Assembly: GCF_003001955.1 (NCBI RefSeq) | Contig: NZ_PVNH01000003.1 | Span: 62,001-126,000 of the forward strand | Length of the DNA: 64,000 nt | Source of the DNA: Prauserella shujinwangii | Lineage (GTDB): Bacteria > Actinomycetota > Actinomycetes > Mycobacteriales > Pseudonocardiaceae | Direction: 5' to 3' | Part shown: positions 1 to 8,361 of the stretch, one piece after another | Numbering within the stretch: position 1 is the stretch's first letter | Layout of the letters: each line of letters begins with the position of its first letter | Translations under genes and position numbers: made by a program | The notes under the pieces: model-generated | Database searches by the model: none | The model's input: only the letters and a program-made list of their open reading frames with translations | What the model was told of the DNA's origin: nothing

Positions 1-356
1 GCGACCGATGTGATCGAGCCCGCTGGCCGTTAGCGTGCACGCTAAGCAGCGTCACGGCCACAAGGCTCGTATCAGAGAGCGATCGTGATGCAACGGTGAC
101 ACCTCAGTACTTACTCCGAAAGAGTGAAGCAAAGCATACCCTTGACTGTGGAGCGTGACTGTTGGGCTCTTCCTCACCGGTTGCCTCTCCACGACCTCGA
201 CATGGCGCTTGGCATAACGCGGGGAGAATATCTGAGTTGTCCCGATATGTGGACACGTCGAAGGAACTGAATACCGATTGGTAACATTCGGTGTCCTCCG
301 TTCGGGCGCATCGACCCGGCGCAAGCCCCTCACCAGCGGGAATCTAGGGTGACTCC
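1..356. other. AT-richer intergenic leader upstream of mshB
   Basis: I find no convincing gene here. The stretch is visibly less GC-rich than its surroundings: one 60-base row (121-180) counts 55 percent G+C, while coding rows are around 70 percent. A perfect 16-base palindrome (TTAGCGTGCACGCTAA) lies at 30-45, inside a wider inverted repeat with TGGCCGT at 24-30 and ACGGCCA at 54-60. It could be the terminator of a gene left of the window or an operator. The mshB promoter presumably lies further right, but I see no clear -35/-10 pair. Confidence 0.5.
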
Positions 357-1211
357 GTGAGCACTCCGGAGCGGCGCAACGGGCGCGGGTTGCTGCTGGT
401 GCACGCGCACCCCGACGACGAGAGCATCACGACCGGCGGCACCATCGCCAGGTACGCCGCCGAGGGCGCGGAGGTCACCGTCGTCACGTGCACGCTCGGT
501 GAGGAAGGCGAGATCATTCCACCGGATCTCGATCAGCTCGGCTCCTGGGCCGGTGACCAGCTCGGTGGTTACCGGGCCGGGGAACTGGCGGACGCGGGCG
601 CGGCCCTCGGCTGGACCGCTCATCACTACCTCGGGGGTATCGGACGCTGGCGCGACTCCGGCATGGCGGGCACGCCGTCGGCCGAGCACCCGCGCGCGTT
701 CGTCCGGGGATCGGTCGACGAGCAGGTCCGGCAGCTGCGGACACTGCTCGACCGGGTGCGGCCCCAGGTGGTCGTGACCTACGACGAGTCCGGCGGATAC
801 GGCCACCCCGACCACATCCGCGCCCACGACGTCACCATGGCCGCCGCCGGCACCGCCGGTTCGGTGCGCCGGATCTTCCACGTGGTCGCCTCGGCCGGAG
901 CCACCGCGCGCGGGCTGGAACGGCTGCGCGGTGCCCGCGACGTGCCGTTCCGCGTGCCCGCCGACGACGAGCTGCCCACCACCGCCGACCGGGAGATCAC
1001 CACGGTGATCGACATCGCCGGTCACCGCGAGGCCAAGCTCGCCGCCCTGCGCGCGCACGCCACGCAGGTCCAGGTTCCGGCCAGCGCCGAGCCGTGCTTC
1101 GCACTGTCCAACGGCATCGCCCAGCCCGTGCCCGACGCCGAGTTCTTCGTGCTCGCCCACGGCCCGGCCGAGGGCGCCGAGCACGATTTGTTCGGAGGGC
1201 TCGCGCCGTGA
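357..1211 (+). CDS. mshB: GlcNAc-Ins deacetylase MshB (mycothiol biosynthesis)
   Basis: Zinc-dependent PIG-L/LmbE-family deacetylase of 284 residues. MshB removes the acetyl group from GlcNAc-inositol, the second committed step to mycothiol, the main low-molecular-weight thiol of actinomycetes. The family zinc signature AHPDDE is at residues 17-22, and the second metal motif HPDH is at about 150-153 (GYGHPDHIRAHD). The length fits the family. The GTG at 357 is the natural start because the motif follows 16 residues later, as is usual. The paralogue Mca shares these motifs, but the following membrane protein matches the Rv1170-Rv1171 pair of M. tuberculosis, which favours MshB. The 3' end overlaps the next gene as GTGA. 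The SigR/RsrA system that senses thiol stress is encoded later in this window. Confidence 0.88.
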   Translation: MSTPERRNGRGLLLVHAHPDDESITTGGTIARYAAEGAEVTVVTCTLGEEGEIIPPDLDQLGSWAGDQLGGYRAGELADAGAALGWTAHHYLGGIGRWRDSGMAGTPSAEHPRAFVRGSVDEQVRQLRTLLDRVRPQVVVTYDESGGYGHPDHIRAHDVTMAAAGTAGSVRRIFHVVASAGATARGLERLRGARDVPFRVPADDELPTTADREITTVIDIAGHREAKLAALRAHATQVQVPASAEPCFALSNGIAQPVPDAEFFVLAHGPAEGAEHDLFGGLAP

Positions 1212-1609
1212 GCACACCGGTCCGGGGCGCTGACTGGGCGCTGCTCGCGCTGCTCACCGTGGACGCCGTGCTGCTCGCGGTGCTGGAACTGCTGTTCCTG
1301 CCGCTGCGGCTGGACGGGCACGTACTCCCCCGGGCGGGCGACGTCATGCTGCCGCTGAGCGTCCTCCTCGCCCTCGTCACCACGCCGTTGCTGGTGACGA
1401 CCGCGGCCAGGCTCGTGCGCTCGCGGCTGGCCCTCGTGCCGTTGCTCGGCTGGCTCGGCACACTGCTCGTGATGAGCATCCTGGGCCCGGGCGGTGACCT
1501 GTTGCTCGTCGGTGACTGGCGGACGCTCGCCCTGCTGCTCGGCGGCGCGCTCCCGGCGGCGTTCCTGCTGGGCCGGTCACTCGCCCGGCTGAAGGTGGAA
1601 GCGAGGTAG
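1208..1609 (+). CDS. small integral membrane protein, Rv1171-like
   Basis: Protein of 133 residues made almost entirely of four hydrophobic segments: roughly residues 8-30, 43-65, 75-93 and 100-122, the last ending in a basic tail (LGRSLARLKVEAR). It starts at a GTG overlapping the mshB stop, so the two are translationally coupled. It has no catalytic motif. In mycobacteria a membrane protein of similar size and position follows mshB, but its role is unknown. Membrane location is certain from the sequence. A link to mycothiol metabolism is only suggested by the position. Confidence 0.75.
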   Translation: MSTPVRGADWALLALLTVDAVLLAVLELLFLPLRLDGHVLPRAGDVMLPLSVLLALVTTPLLVTTAARLVRSRLALVPLLGWLGTLLVMSILGPGGDLLLVGDWRTLALLLGGALPAAFLLGRSLARLKVEAR

Positions 1610-1611
1610 GG

Positions 1612-2418
1612 ATGGCGGAGCCGATCAGCGACCGGCAGGTCGCCGCCGTGCTGCGGCCGTTCGTCCGGGCCACCGGGCCGACGCTCGACGCGCTCCGGCA
1701 CGCCGACCCGCTCGGGCTGGTGGCCAGGGCGGCAGGCGGCGACGGTGACGGCGACGTGCTCGCCAAGGTCGAGCCGCGGCTGCGGGACCGGGTGCTCGAC
1801 GGCCTGTCCCGGATGAAGGTGCCCGGTACCGCGGCCTGGGCCGGGATGGCGCCCGCCGAGCGCGCCGAGTGGTGGGTCGGCCGGGTCGGCCGGGTCACCT
1901 CCCTCGTGACGGCGATCCCCGGGCTCGGCGGCGCGCTCGCCGACCGGCTGCCCCTTCAGGACACGCTCGGCGCGGCGTCCCAGGGCCTCGTGCTGTGCGC
2001 GCTCGCGGGCGAGCGCGGCGTCACCGAGGTCGGTGACCGGGTCCGGCTGCTGGCGTGGGTGCTCTTCGAACGGGACATCGACCCCGAGGTCGCGTCGGGC
2101 CGGACGGGCGCGGTGGACGCCGCGGCGGAGGACGCGGAGACCGAGCGGCTCACCGAGGAGCTCTCCGCGTCCTCGCGCAGGCACGGCAGGGTGACGCTGA
2201 AGGCGTTCGGGCGCACGCTGTGGCGGCTGGGCCGCTCGCTGCTCTCCGTCACCGACGAGCTGGAGAAGCGGCCGACGGGACGGCTGTACCACCGCGCGCT
2301 CGGGATGCTGCCGGTGGTCGGCATGGTCGGCGACTACCTCGGCGAGCGGTCCGCGCTCAAGCGGGTCGCCCGGCGGGCGGACCGCTGGTTCGCCGAGCAG
2401 GCCGCCGCCTCCCCGTGA
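1612..2418 (+). CDS. conserved hypothetical protein, third gene of the mshB operon
   Basis: A 268-residue protein starting 2 nt after the previous stop, hence the same transcript. I do not recognise a family with confidence. It is helical and charged, with moderately hydrophobic glycine-rich stretches (VTAIPGLGGALADRL near residue 100, MLPVVGMVGDYLGERSALK near 235). The repeated G-hydrophobic patterning and basic C-terminus resemble EcsC-like proteins that bind membranes peripherally, but I would not assert that. It is convergent with the protease gene downstream, with only 6 nt between the stops. Confidence 0.6.
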   Translation: MAEPISDRQVAAVLRPFVRATGPTLDALRHADPLGLVARAAGGDGDGDVLAKVEPRLRDRVLDGLSRMKVPGTAAWAGMAPAERAEWWVGRVGRVTSLVTAIPGLGGALADRLPLQDTLGAASQGLVLCALAGERGVTEVGDRVRLLAWVLFERDIDPEVASGRTGAVDAAAEDAETERLTEELSASSRRHGRVTLKAFGRTLWRLGRSLLSVTDELEKRPTGRLYHRALGMLPVVGMVGDYLGERSALKRVARRADRWFAEQAAASP

Positions 2419-2424
2419 GCCCGG

Positions 2425-3198
2425 TCAGCGCCAGAACATGAACACGGCCTGGCCGAGGTCGGCCGCGGTCTCGTTGCCGCCGACGGCGCCGAACACCGTG
2501 TCGGTGAGGTCCCAGAGGATCTGTGCGAACCCGGGGACGGCGATGATGAGCGCGAACAGGACCAGCGGCGCCCACGGCCGGGCCTTCATGCCGAACTCCC
2601 TGGCCTGCGGCGACAGGTACGGCTCGAGCGCGCCGTAGCCGTCCAGGCCGGGCACCGGCAGGATGTTGATCACGAAGGCCAGGATCTGCAGCGACGCCAG
2701 GTAGGACAGCCCCACGAGCAGCCCGACCGGCATCGACACGAACGCCACGACCATCGTGAGCACGATCCCGATCGCCAGATTGCTCAGCGGTCCGGCCAGC
2801 GACACCCAGGAGGACACGGAGCGGGAGCGCAGCGCCCCGCGGTTGATCCACACCGCCCCGCCGGGCAGCGGGATGCCGCCGATGGCGAGGATGATCAGCG
2901 GGAGCACGAGCGACAGCACCGGGTCGGTGTAGCGCCGGATGTCCATCGTCAGGTAGCCCTTGGCCGCGACCTCGTGGTCGCCGCCCCGGTAGGCCACCAC
3001 GGCGTGCCCGAACTCGTGCAGGGTCAGCGACAGTGCCCAGCCGCCGATGACCAGGACGAACACCCCCAGCGTGCCCAGCGGGCTCCGCTCGAAGGTCTGC
3101 GTGACCGGGTCGACGAACGCGGCGAGCAGTCCACCCGCGACGGTGACCGCGAGGATGAGGAAGAACAGCGGACTCGGGCGCACGGCTGATCGTTGCAC
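2425..3198 (-). CDS. site-2 protease family (M50) membrane metalloprotease
   Basis: Intramembrane zinc protease family member of about 257 residues. The zinc motif HEFGH is at about 61-65 in the second membrane segment. The third-ligand motif NILPVPGLDG lies near residue 185, where the aspartate completes the site. At least five hydrophobic segments are visible. I chose the GTG at 3198 because the first membrane segment follows after ten residues. The frame stays open upstream to 3342, but that extension is polar, arginine-rich and unlike the family. Such proteases cut membrane-bound anti-sigma factors or signal peptides; the substrate here cannot be told. The gene stands alone on the minus strand, divergent from whiB2 with about 290 nt between them. 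Confidence 0.82.
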   Translation of the reverse strand: MQRSAVRPSPLFFLILAVTVAGGLLAAFVDPVTQTFERSPLGTLGVFVLVIGGWALSLTLHEFGHAVVAYRGGDHEVAAKGYLTMDIRRYTDPVLSLVLPLIILAIGGIPLPGGAVWINRGALRSRSVSSWVSLAGPLSNLAIGIVLTMVVAFVSMPVGLLVGLSYLASLQILAFVINILPVPGLDGYGALEPYLSPQAREFGMKARPWAPLVLFALIIAVPGFAQILWDLTDTVFGAVGGNETAADLGQAVFMFWR

Positions 3199-3488
3199 GG
3201 CCCAAGTCTGGCGCAGTCCCGCTGAGAACCTCGCCCGGGGTGAGAACGAGGTGAAAGACTCGCGTCCCGTATCGGCGTGTCCGCTTGCGAAACGCCGCGC
3301 GAGTATCCCCCGAACACGCGACTCCGCTTGACCTGGCCGCACTACACGGGTGTAATCACATTGATGTCATTCGCCGCCTGGCAAGGGGAGCGGCGAGTGC
3401 CCATCCGATCACCGCCAGCCTGGGAGTGCGTGGAAGCGAGGAGGCGGACGTGCGGTTAGACACTAGCGGAAGGGAACGGGGGCACGTC

Positions 3489-3770
3489 ATGGATTGGGGA
3501 CACCCGGAGGAGGAGCTGGGGGTTCTCACCGAACTGTTCGACGTGTCCGAGGAACAGGAGTGGCAGGAGCGCGCCCTGTGCGCGCAGACGGATCCGGAGG
3601 CGTTCTTCCCGGAGAAGGGGGGCTCGACCCGGGAGGCCAAGCGGATCTGTCAGGGCTGCGAGGTCCGGGCCGACTGTCTCGAGTACGCGCTGGCGCACGA
3701 CGAGCGGTTCGGCATCTGGGGGGGACTGTCGGAGCGGGAGCGGCGCAAACTCAAGAAGCGCGCGGTGTGA
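3489..3770 (+). CDS. whiB2: WhiB2/WhmD-type iron-sulfur regulator
   Basis: WhiB-like protein of 93 residues with the four cluster-binding cysteines at C31, C54, C57 and C63 (CQGCEVRADC) and the G-I-W-G-G turn at 75-79, followed by a basic C-terminal DNA-binding tail. WhiB proteins hold a 4Fe-4S cluster and act with the principal sigma factor. The WhiB2/WhmD/WhiB group controls septation and cell division. Assignment to WhiB2 rests on the acidic N-terminus and on synteny (whiB2, Rv3259, Rv3258c, manB). The ATG at 3489 follows GGGAACGGGG. The frame stays open upstream, so a longer start cannot be excluded. A hairpin at 3779-3795 follows the stop. Confidence 0.85.
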   Translation: MDWGHPEEELGVLTELFDVSEEQEWQERALCAQTDPEAFFPEKGGSTREAKRICQGCEVRADCLEYALAHDERFGIWGGLSERERRKLKKRAV

Positions 3771-3778
3771 CCGCGGCC

Positions 3779-3795
3779 CGGGCGTGTCGCGCCCG
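3779..3795 (+). terminator. short GC hairpin after whiB2
   Basis: Arms CGGGCG (3779-3784) and CGCCCG (3790-3795) around a five-base loop, 8 nt after the whiB2 stop. There is no U tract, as is usual for high-GC actinobacterial terminators. Confidence 0.45.
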
Positions 3796-3839
3796 AGCCA
3801 CACCGTGCCGGCGTGGAACCTCCGGTTCAGGCCGTCGTT

Positions 3840-3864
3840 AAGGTGATCGAACCCAGATCACCTT
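3840..3864. promoter_or_regulatory. perfect 9-bp inverted repeat, possible operator
   Basis: AAGGTGATC (3840-3848), seven bases, then GATCACCTT (3856-3864). The symmetry is exact. It ends 14 nt before the first possible start of the glycosyltransferase gene and is AT-richer than its surroundings. It lacks a T-run, so an operator or an RNA stem near the ribosome binding site is more likely than a terminator. The binding protein is unknown. Confidence 0.5.
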
Positions 3865-3878
3865 GACTCCACGGAGGG

Positions 3879-6800
3879 TTGTTGCCCCGGACACCCATGC
3901 CGCCACCGGCACGCACCGCGCCGGTGCTCGCCGTTCTCGTCTGTCACAACGGGGAAAGCTGGCTGCCGCTCGTGCTGTCCGCGCTGCGGCGCAGCACGAT
4001 CCGGCCGCGGCACGTGCTCGCGGTGGACACCGGCTCGACGGACCGCACCCCCGCGCTGCTCGCCGAGGCGGCCGAGCCGGGCACGTTCGAGTCCGGCCCG
4101 GTACTCGACGGGGTGCTGACCCTGCCGGGGGACACCGGTTTCCCCGAGGCCGTCGCCGCCGCCGTCGACAGGGCCCAGGACCGCTGGGGCGACCCCGGGG
4201 CCTGGATCTGGTTGCTGCACGACGACTCCGCGCCGGAGCCCGACTGCCTCGACCTCCTGCTGCGGGCGGCGGAGACGTCGCCGTCCGCGGCGATGCTCGG
4301 GCCGCTCGCGGTGGACTGGGCCGACCCGCGGCTCATCGTCGAGGCGGGGCTGTCCACCGACGCCTCGGGGCACCGGCAGCACGCCGTGCCCCGCAGGCTC
4401 GGTGAGCAGGAGTCGCCTTCGCAGAGCACCGAGGTGCTCGCGGTGCCCAGCGCGGGGGCACTGATCGACCGCGCCGCCTGGGCGGAGTCCGGGGGCTTCG
4501 ACCCCGCGATCGCGCTGCTGCGGGAGGACATCGACCTCGGCTGGCGGCTCAACGCGGCAGGCCGGGTCGTGCTGTGCGTTCCGCTCGCGCGGCTGCGGCA
4601 CGTGCGTGCCGTCGGCACCGGCAGGCGCGGTGCCGACGCGGTCACCGGCTCCGTCGCCGCCGCGGACCGCCGCTACGGTTTGCGCACGTTCCTCGCGAAC
4701 TGCTCGACCGGCTCCTTCCTGCTGGGACTGCCCCGGCTCGTGGTGCTGTGCGTGCTGCGCGGGCTCGGATTCGCGCTGCTGCGCGACGGGACGCGGGCGG
4801 CGGCCGAGTTCGGAGCCGCCGGTTTCCTGCTGCGTGGCGCGGAGGGGGTGCGGGCGGCGCGGGCGGCGCGGCCGCACCACGGCGCGCCACGGGGGTTGTT
4901 CACCAGCAGGCTGAACCGGGTGCGCGGGGCCTTCCACGGTGGCGTGGTCCGGTTGGTGCGCAAGCGGGTCGAGAGCGATGCCGCGCTCGGCAGGCTGCCC
5001 GAGCAGGCGGCGGACGAGACCGCGTGGATCCCGCCGGAGGAGCGGGCCGAACGCCCTCGGCCGGTGGGACCGGAGGCGCTGCCCGCCGGTGCGCTGCGGG
5101 CGCTCCGCTCCCGCGGAACCGGGCTGCGCCGCCCGGGTTCCGTCGTCGCGGTGACCGTGCCCGACCGGGCCGGGGACACGCCGGTAGCCGAGCCGGGCGA
5201 ACCCGGCGCCGAGTCCGGCGCCGATGCCGCGGCCGCACGGCCGCGGCCCTCACCCGGCGCGGAGGCGGCCGCGGCGGGTGGGCTGCTCTTCGTCGAGGTG
5301 AACCGCCGCCGCATCCTCGCGGCCACCGTGCTGTCCCCGCCCGCCGTGCTGCTGGTGGCACTCACCGGACTCGCGCTGCTGGTCAACCGCGCGCGGCTGG
5401 GGCTGGACCTCGCGGGCGGGCGGCTGCTGCCCGTCGGTGACCTCGGCCAGGTCTGGACCACGTACCTGCAGGGCTGGCACCCGGTCGGCGGGGGCACCGG
5501 CAGTGCCGCCCCCGCCGCGCTCGCGGTGCTGGGGGTGCTCGGCGCGCCACTCGCGCCGGCCGGCGGGCCCGCCGCGCTCGTCGCGATCCTGCTGATCGGG
5601 CAGATCCCGCTGGCCGCCCTCGTCGCGTACGCCGCGACCCGGCGGCTGCGGCTCAACCGCTGGATCCGCGCGGGTGCGGCGACGGCCTACGCACTGCTGC
5701 CCGCCGGCGCCGCCGCGGCCGCGCAGGGCAGGCTCGGCGTGGTCGTGGCGCACATCCTGCTGCCCGCGCTGCTCGCCGGGCTGGTCGCCGTGCTGACCAG
5801 GGCCGACGCCCGCTGGCTGAGCGTGTCGGTGCTGACCGCCCTCGCGCTCGCCGTGCTCGGCGCGTTCGCCCCGCCGCTCGTCGGGCTCGCCCTGCTCGGC
5901 CTCGCGGTCGGCTTCGTCGTGCTGCCGCCGGTGGGCGGGCTCGGCCGTCGCGTCGCGTCGGTGGCGATCGTGGTGCTGCTGCCGCCGCTGCTGCTCCTGC
6001 CCTGGCTGCCCACGCTGCTGACCCATCCGGCGCTGCTGCTGCACGGCGTCGACGGAGCGTCGGCCGGGGGGCCAGGCGCCGCGGACCTCGCGGGGCTCGA
6101 CCCGGGCGGCCCCGGCGGCCTGCCCACCGGTATCGCCGTGGTCGCGGCCGTGGTCGTCGCCGTGGTGGCCCGGCCGACGGCGCGCGTCGTCCCCGGCCTG
6201 GCGGTGGCCGCGCTGGGGCTCGCGGGCGCGGTCGCGGCCCGTTTCGTGGAGATCGAGCCGGTGCCGGGCGGCGCCGACGAGCCCGGGTTCGCCGGGATCC
6301 CGTTGCTGGTCGCCGGGGCCGGGCTGATCGGAGCGGTGCTCGGCGCCGCGCTGCCCGGCGGGCGGCCGGTGCCGCCGGTGCTGGGGCGGCTGGGCCTCGC
6401 CGGTGGCGCGCTCGTGCTGGTGGCTCTCGCCGTGGGCGGGGTGGTCGCGGCCGGGCAGGGTCCGGTGCGTGCCGGCGGCGGCTGGTCGCTGGCGCCCTCA
6501 CTGCGCGCCGAACTCGTCGATACCGGCCGCGCCGTGCTCGTGCTGTCCACGCCCGGGGAGCCGGTGCGGCAGGTCGGAGGGAGGCTGCCGCGGTACGGCG
6601 ACGACGCGATCGTGCCCGTCGAGGGGACCGCCCAGCGCCTCGCGGGTTGGGAGCAGGACCTGCTCGCGGGCTCCCGCGAGGCCGTGACGTCGGCGGCGGC
6701 CGCGGGCGTGCTCTTCGTGGTCCTCCCGCCGGGTGAGGACGCCGAGGCGTTGCGGCAGGCCGCGTCCGACCTCGTCAGCGACGCGCCCCCGACCAGCGAC

Positions 6801-7214
6801 GGCAGGCGGGTGCTCCGGCTCGACCCGGTGAGCGGGCAGGTCACCCTCGTCTCCCCGCAGCAGGCACGGCGCGCGGTGAGCGGGCAGGCGCCGTCGGGTG
6901 AGCTGATGGGCGGCACCGCGGTCGTCCCGGTCGACGCGCGGCTGCCGGACGTGCGGGTGCGCGTCTCCGACGGCCCCACCGGCAGGTTGCTCGTGCTCGC
7001 GGCCGAGCAGGAGCCGGGCTGGCGGGCCAGCGTCAACGGCGAGCGGGTGCCGATCGTGCCCGCGTGGGGTCACCAGGTGGCGGTGTCGGTGCCGGAGCGG
7101 CAGTCCGAGGTGATCGTGGAGTACCCGCAGACCCTGTACAGCCTGCTGCTCCTCGGGCAGGTCGCGGCGGTGCTGTTCACGGCGCTGACCGCGATCCCCG
7201 GCCGCCGCCGCTGA
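3879..7214 (+). CDS. giant membrane protein with N-terminal GT2 glycosyltransferase domain
   Basis: Protein of 1,111 residues in three parts. Residues 14-260 are a GT-A fold: nucleotide-sugar motif VDTGSTD (49-55), metal-binding HDDS (114-117) and acceptor motif LLREDIDLGWR (213-223), as in rhamnosyl- and galactofuranosyl-transferases of family 2. Residues about 260-460 form a linker. Residues about 480-880 hold many hydrophobic segments, and the last 220 residues look extracytoplasmic before a final membrane helix. Family 2 enzymes transfer sugars from nucleotide donors; the acceptor is unknown, but the neighbours manB and manA and whiB2 suggest envelope glycan. Start: TTG codons at 3879 and 3882 follow GGAGGG, which favours 3882 by spacing; an ATG lies at 3897. 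The repeat at 7224 follows the stop. Confidence 0.8.
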   Translation: MLPRTPMPPPARTAPVLAVLVCHNGESWLPLVLSALRRSTIRPRHVLAVDTGSTDRTPALLAEAAEPGTFESGPVLDGVLTLPGDTGFPEAVAAAVDRAQDRWGDPGAWIWLLHDDSAPEPDCLDLLLRAAETSPSAAMLGPLAVDWADPRLIVEAGLSTDASGHRQHAVPRRLGEQESPSQSTEVLAVPSAGALIDRAAWAESGGFDPAIALLREDIDLGWRLNAAGRVVLCVPLARLRHVRAVGTGRRGADAVTGSVAAADRRYGLRTFLANCSTGSFLLGLPRLVVLCVLRGLGFALLRDGTRAAAEFGAAGFLLRGAEGVRAARAARPHHGAPRGLFTSRLNRVRGAFHGGVVRLVRKRVESDAALGRLPEQAADETAWIPPEERAERPRPVGPEALPAGALRALRSRGTGLRRPGSVVAVTVPDRAGDTPVAEPGEPGAESGADAAAARPRPSPGAEAAAAGGLLFVEVNRRRILAATVLSPPAVLLVALTGLALLVNRARLGLDLAGGRLLPVGDLGQVWTTYLQGWHPVGGGTGSAAPAALAVLGVLGAPLAPAGGPAALVAILLIGQIPLAALVAYAATRRLRLNRWIRAGAATAYALLPAGAAAAAQGRLGVVVAHILLPALLAGLVAVLTRADARWLSVSVLTALALAVLGAFAPPLVGLALLGLAVGFVVLPPVGGLGRRVASVAIVVLLPPLLLLPWLPTLLTHPALLLHGVDGASAGGPGAADLAGLDPGGPGGLPTGIAVVAAVVVAVVARPTARVVPGLAVAALGLAGAVAARFVEIEPVPGGADEPGFAGIPLLVAGAGLIGAVLGAALPGGRPVPPVLGRLGLAGGALVLVALAVGGVVAAGQGPVRAGGGWSLAPSLRAELVDTGRAVLVLSTPGEPVRQVGGRLPRYGDDAIVPVEGTAQRLAGWEQDLLAGSREAVTSAAAAGVLFVVLPPGEDAEALRQAASDLVSDAPPTSDGRRVLRLDPVSGQVTLVSPQQARRAVSGQAPSGELMGGTAVVPVDARLPDVRVRVSDGPTGRLLVLAAEQEPGWRASVNGERVPIVPAWGHQVAVSVPERQSEVIVEYPQTLYSLLLLGQVAAVLFTALTAIPGRRR

Positions 7215-7223
7215 CCCGCTCCG

Positions 7224-7312
7224 AAGCTCCCCAATGCCACATTGGGTGCGCCTGACGCACCCAATGTGGCGTTCGGTGCGCCTGACGCAACGAATGCCAC
7301 ATTGGGGAGCTT
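7224..7312. repeat. compound palindromic repeat, family A
   Basis: Three blocks of about 20 bases separated by two identical CCTGA spacers. The outer arms AAGCTCCCCAATG (7224-7236) and CATTGGGGAGCTT (7300-7312) match perfectly. Inside, GCCACATTGGGTGCG pairs exactly with CGCACCCAATGTGGC. The period is 30 bases. It starts 10 nt after the glycosyltransferase stop and lies between convergent genes, so it can act as a bidirectional terminator. The same architecture recurs inside a coding region at 62175-62256. Confidence 0.85.
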
Positions 7313-7344
7313 TCGGGGGCCGCGGCGTTGACCGGGTCCGCCGG

Positions 7345-7806
7345 CTACTCGCCCTCGATGATGTCGGGTTCCACGCCGAGGTAGCCCGCGATCTGCTCCA
7401 CCAGCACGTCGTGCACCAGGTCGGCCAGCTCACCGGGGTCCTTCGCGCGGGCCTCCAGCGGACGGCGGTACAGCACGATGCGGGCCCGTGTGGGCAGGCC
7501 CGCCCGGTCGACGCCCGCGGGCACCAGCCGGGACAGCGGCACCGCACCGTCGAGCAGCACCCCGTCGGCCTGGGCGGGAGGGATCTCCTTGCGGACGTCG
7601 GGCACGTCGTCCACGGCCACGTCCAGCTCGGTCAGCTCGTGCCGCCAGCGCGCCTCGATCGGTTCGAGCGCGTCCAGCACGAGGGCGTCGAACTTCTCCG
7701 CCCGGCTCGACGCCGCCGGCAGCGACGCCGGGTACAGCGGCCCGCGCAGTCCGCGGCCGTGCCGGTCCCGGCGCAGCCGCTGTCGCTGTCGCGAACTACG
7801 AGCCAT
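7345..7806 (-). CDS. metallopeptidase-family protein (Rv3259-like) with degenerate zinc motif
   Basis: A 153-residue homologue, by sequence character and position, of the actinobacterial metallopeptidase family found between whiB2 and the DUF3499 gene (Rv3259 in M. tuberculosis). Family members elsewhere carry an HExxH zinc motif near the C-terminus. Here the equivalent stretch reads VEQIAGYLGV, so both histidines are missing and peptidase activity is doubtful. The N-terminus is very basic (MARSSRQRQRLRRDRHGRG), perhaps binding nucleic acid. I chose the ATG at 7806; the frame stays open for 11 more codons. It converges with the glycosyltransferase gene across the family A repeat and diverges from the next gene. 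Confidence 0.7.
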   Translation of the reverse strand: MARSSRQRQRLRRDRHGRGLRGPLYPASLPAASSRAEKFDALVLDALEPIEARWRHELTELDVAVDDVPDVRKEIPPAQADGVLLDGAVPLSRLVPAGVDRAGLPTRARIVLYRRPLEARAKDPGELADLVHDVLVEQIAGYLGVEPDIIEGE

Positions 7807-7907
7807 TGCCACGTGGGGAAGGGTACGCGGTCCGCTCACCGCATCGTCGGTGTGTCGCCGGTGCGCCTGCGCGCCACCCGCGCGCGGACCGGCTATCGTG
7901 ACGAACC

Positions 7908-8282
7908 GTGCCGAGCGTACGGAAGTGTTCGCGGACGGGCTGCCTCGAGCCCGCCGTTGCCACGCTGACCTACGCCTACAGCGACTCCACCGCGGTGGTG
8001 GGACCTCTCGCGACGGCGTCGGAACCGCACTCCTACGACCTGTGCGAGGAGCACGCGCTGCGGCTCACCGCGCCGAAGGGCTGGGAGGTCGTCCGGCACG
8101 AGGGCGGCTTCTCCGCGCCCGAACCGTCGAGTGACGAGCTGACCGCCCTCGCCGAGGCGGTGCGGGAGGCGGGCCGCTCCGGCCGGTCCGAGCAGCACCC
8201 GCGGTCTCCCGAACGGCCCGAGGGCCCGTCCGGGACGTCGGGCCGGCGCGGTCATCTGCGAGTCCTGCCCGGCCACGCATAG
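7908..8282 (+). CDS. DUF3499 family protein (Rv3258c-like)
   Basis: A 124-residue actinobacterial protein whose N-terminal half holds CSRTGC (residues 7-12) and CEEH (46-49), a Cys-Cys-Cys-His arrangement that may bind a metal. The C-terminal third is low-complexity and rich in R, S, P and E. The start is GTG at 7908. The gene always travels with manB in actinomycetes, and here it lies 79 nt upstream of it, probably co-transcribed. No function is established. A small zinc-binding or RNA-binding role is a guess from the cysteine pattern. Confidence 0.8.
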   Translation: MPSVRKCSRTGCLEPAVATLTYAYSDSTAVVGPLATASEPHSYDLCEEHALRLTAPKGWEVVRHEGGFSAPEPSSDELTALAEAVREAGRSGRSEQHPRSPERPEGPSGTSGRRGHLRVLPGHA

Positions 8283-8361
8283 CCACCCGGACGTGTCGGT
8301 AGGCTTCCCCGCGGGTATCGAAGGCTTGCGTGAGCCACCATCGGACAACCGGGGAGAACGC

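Noticed and set aside
52-333. Open frame of 93 codons on the minus strand before mshB
   Set aside because: No ribosome binding site, no recognisable protein pattern and composition unlike the genes. Most likely chance.
7224-7312. Short CRISPR-like array (regular 30-base period)
   Set aside because: Only three blocks with five-base constant spacers, palindromic overall, and no cas genes.
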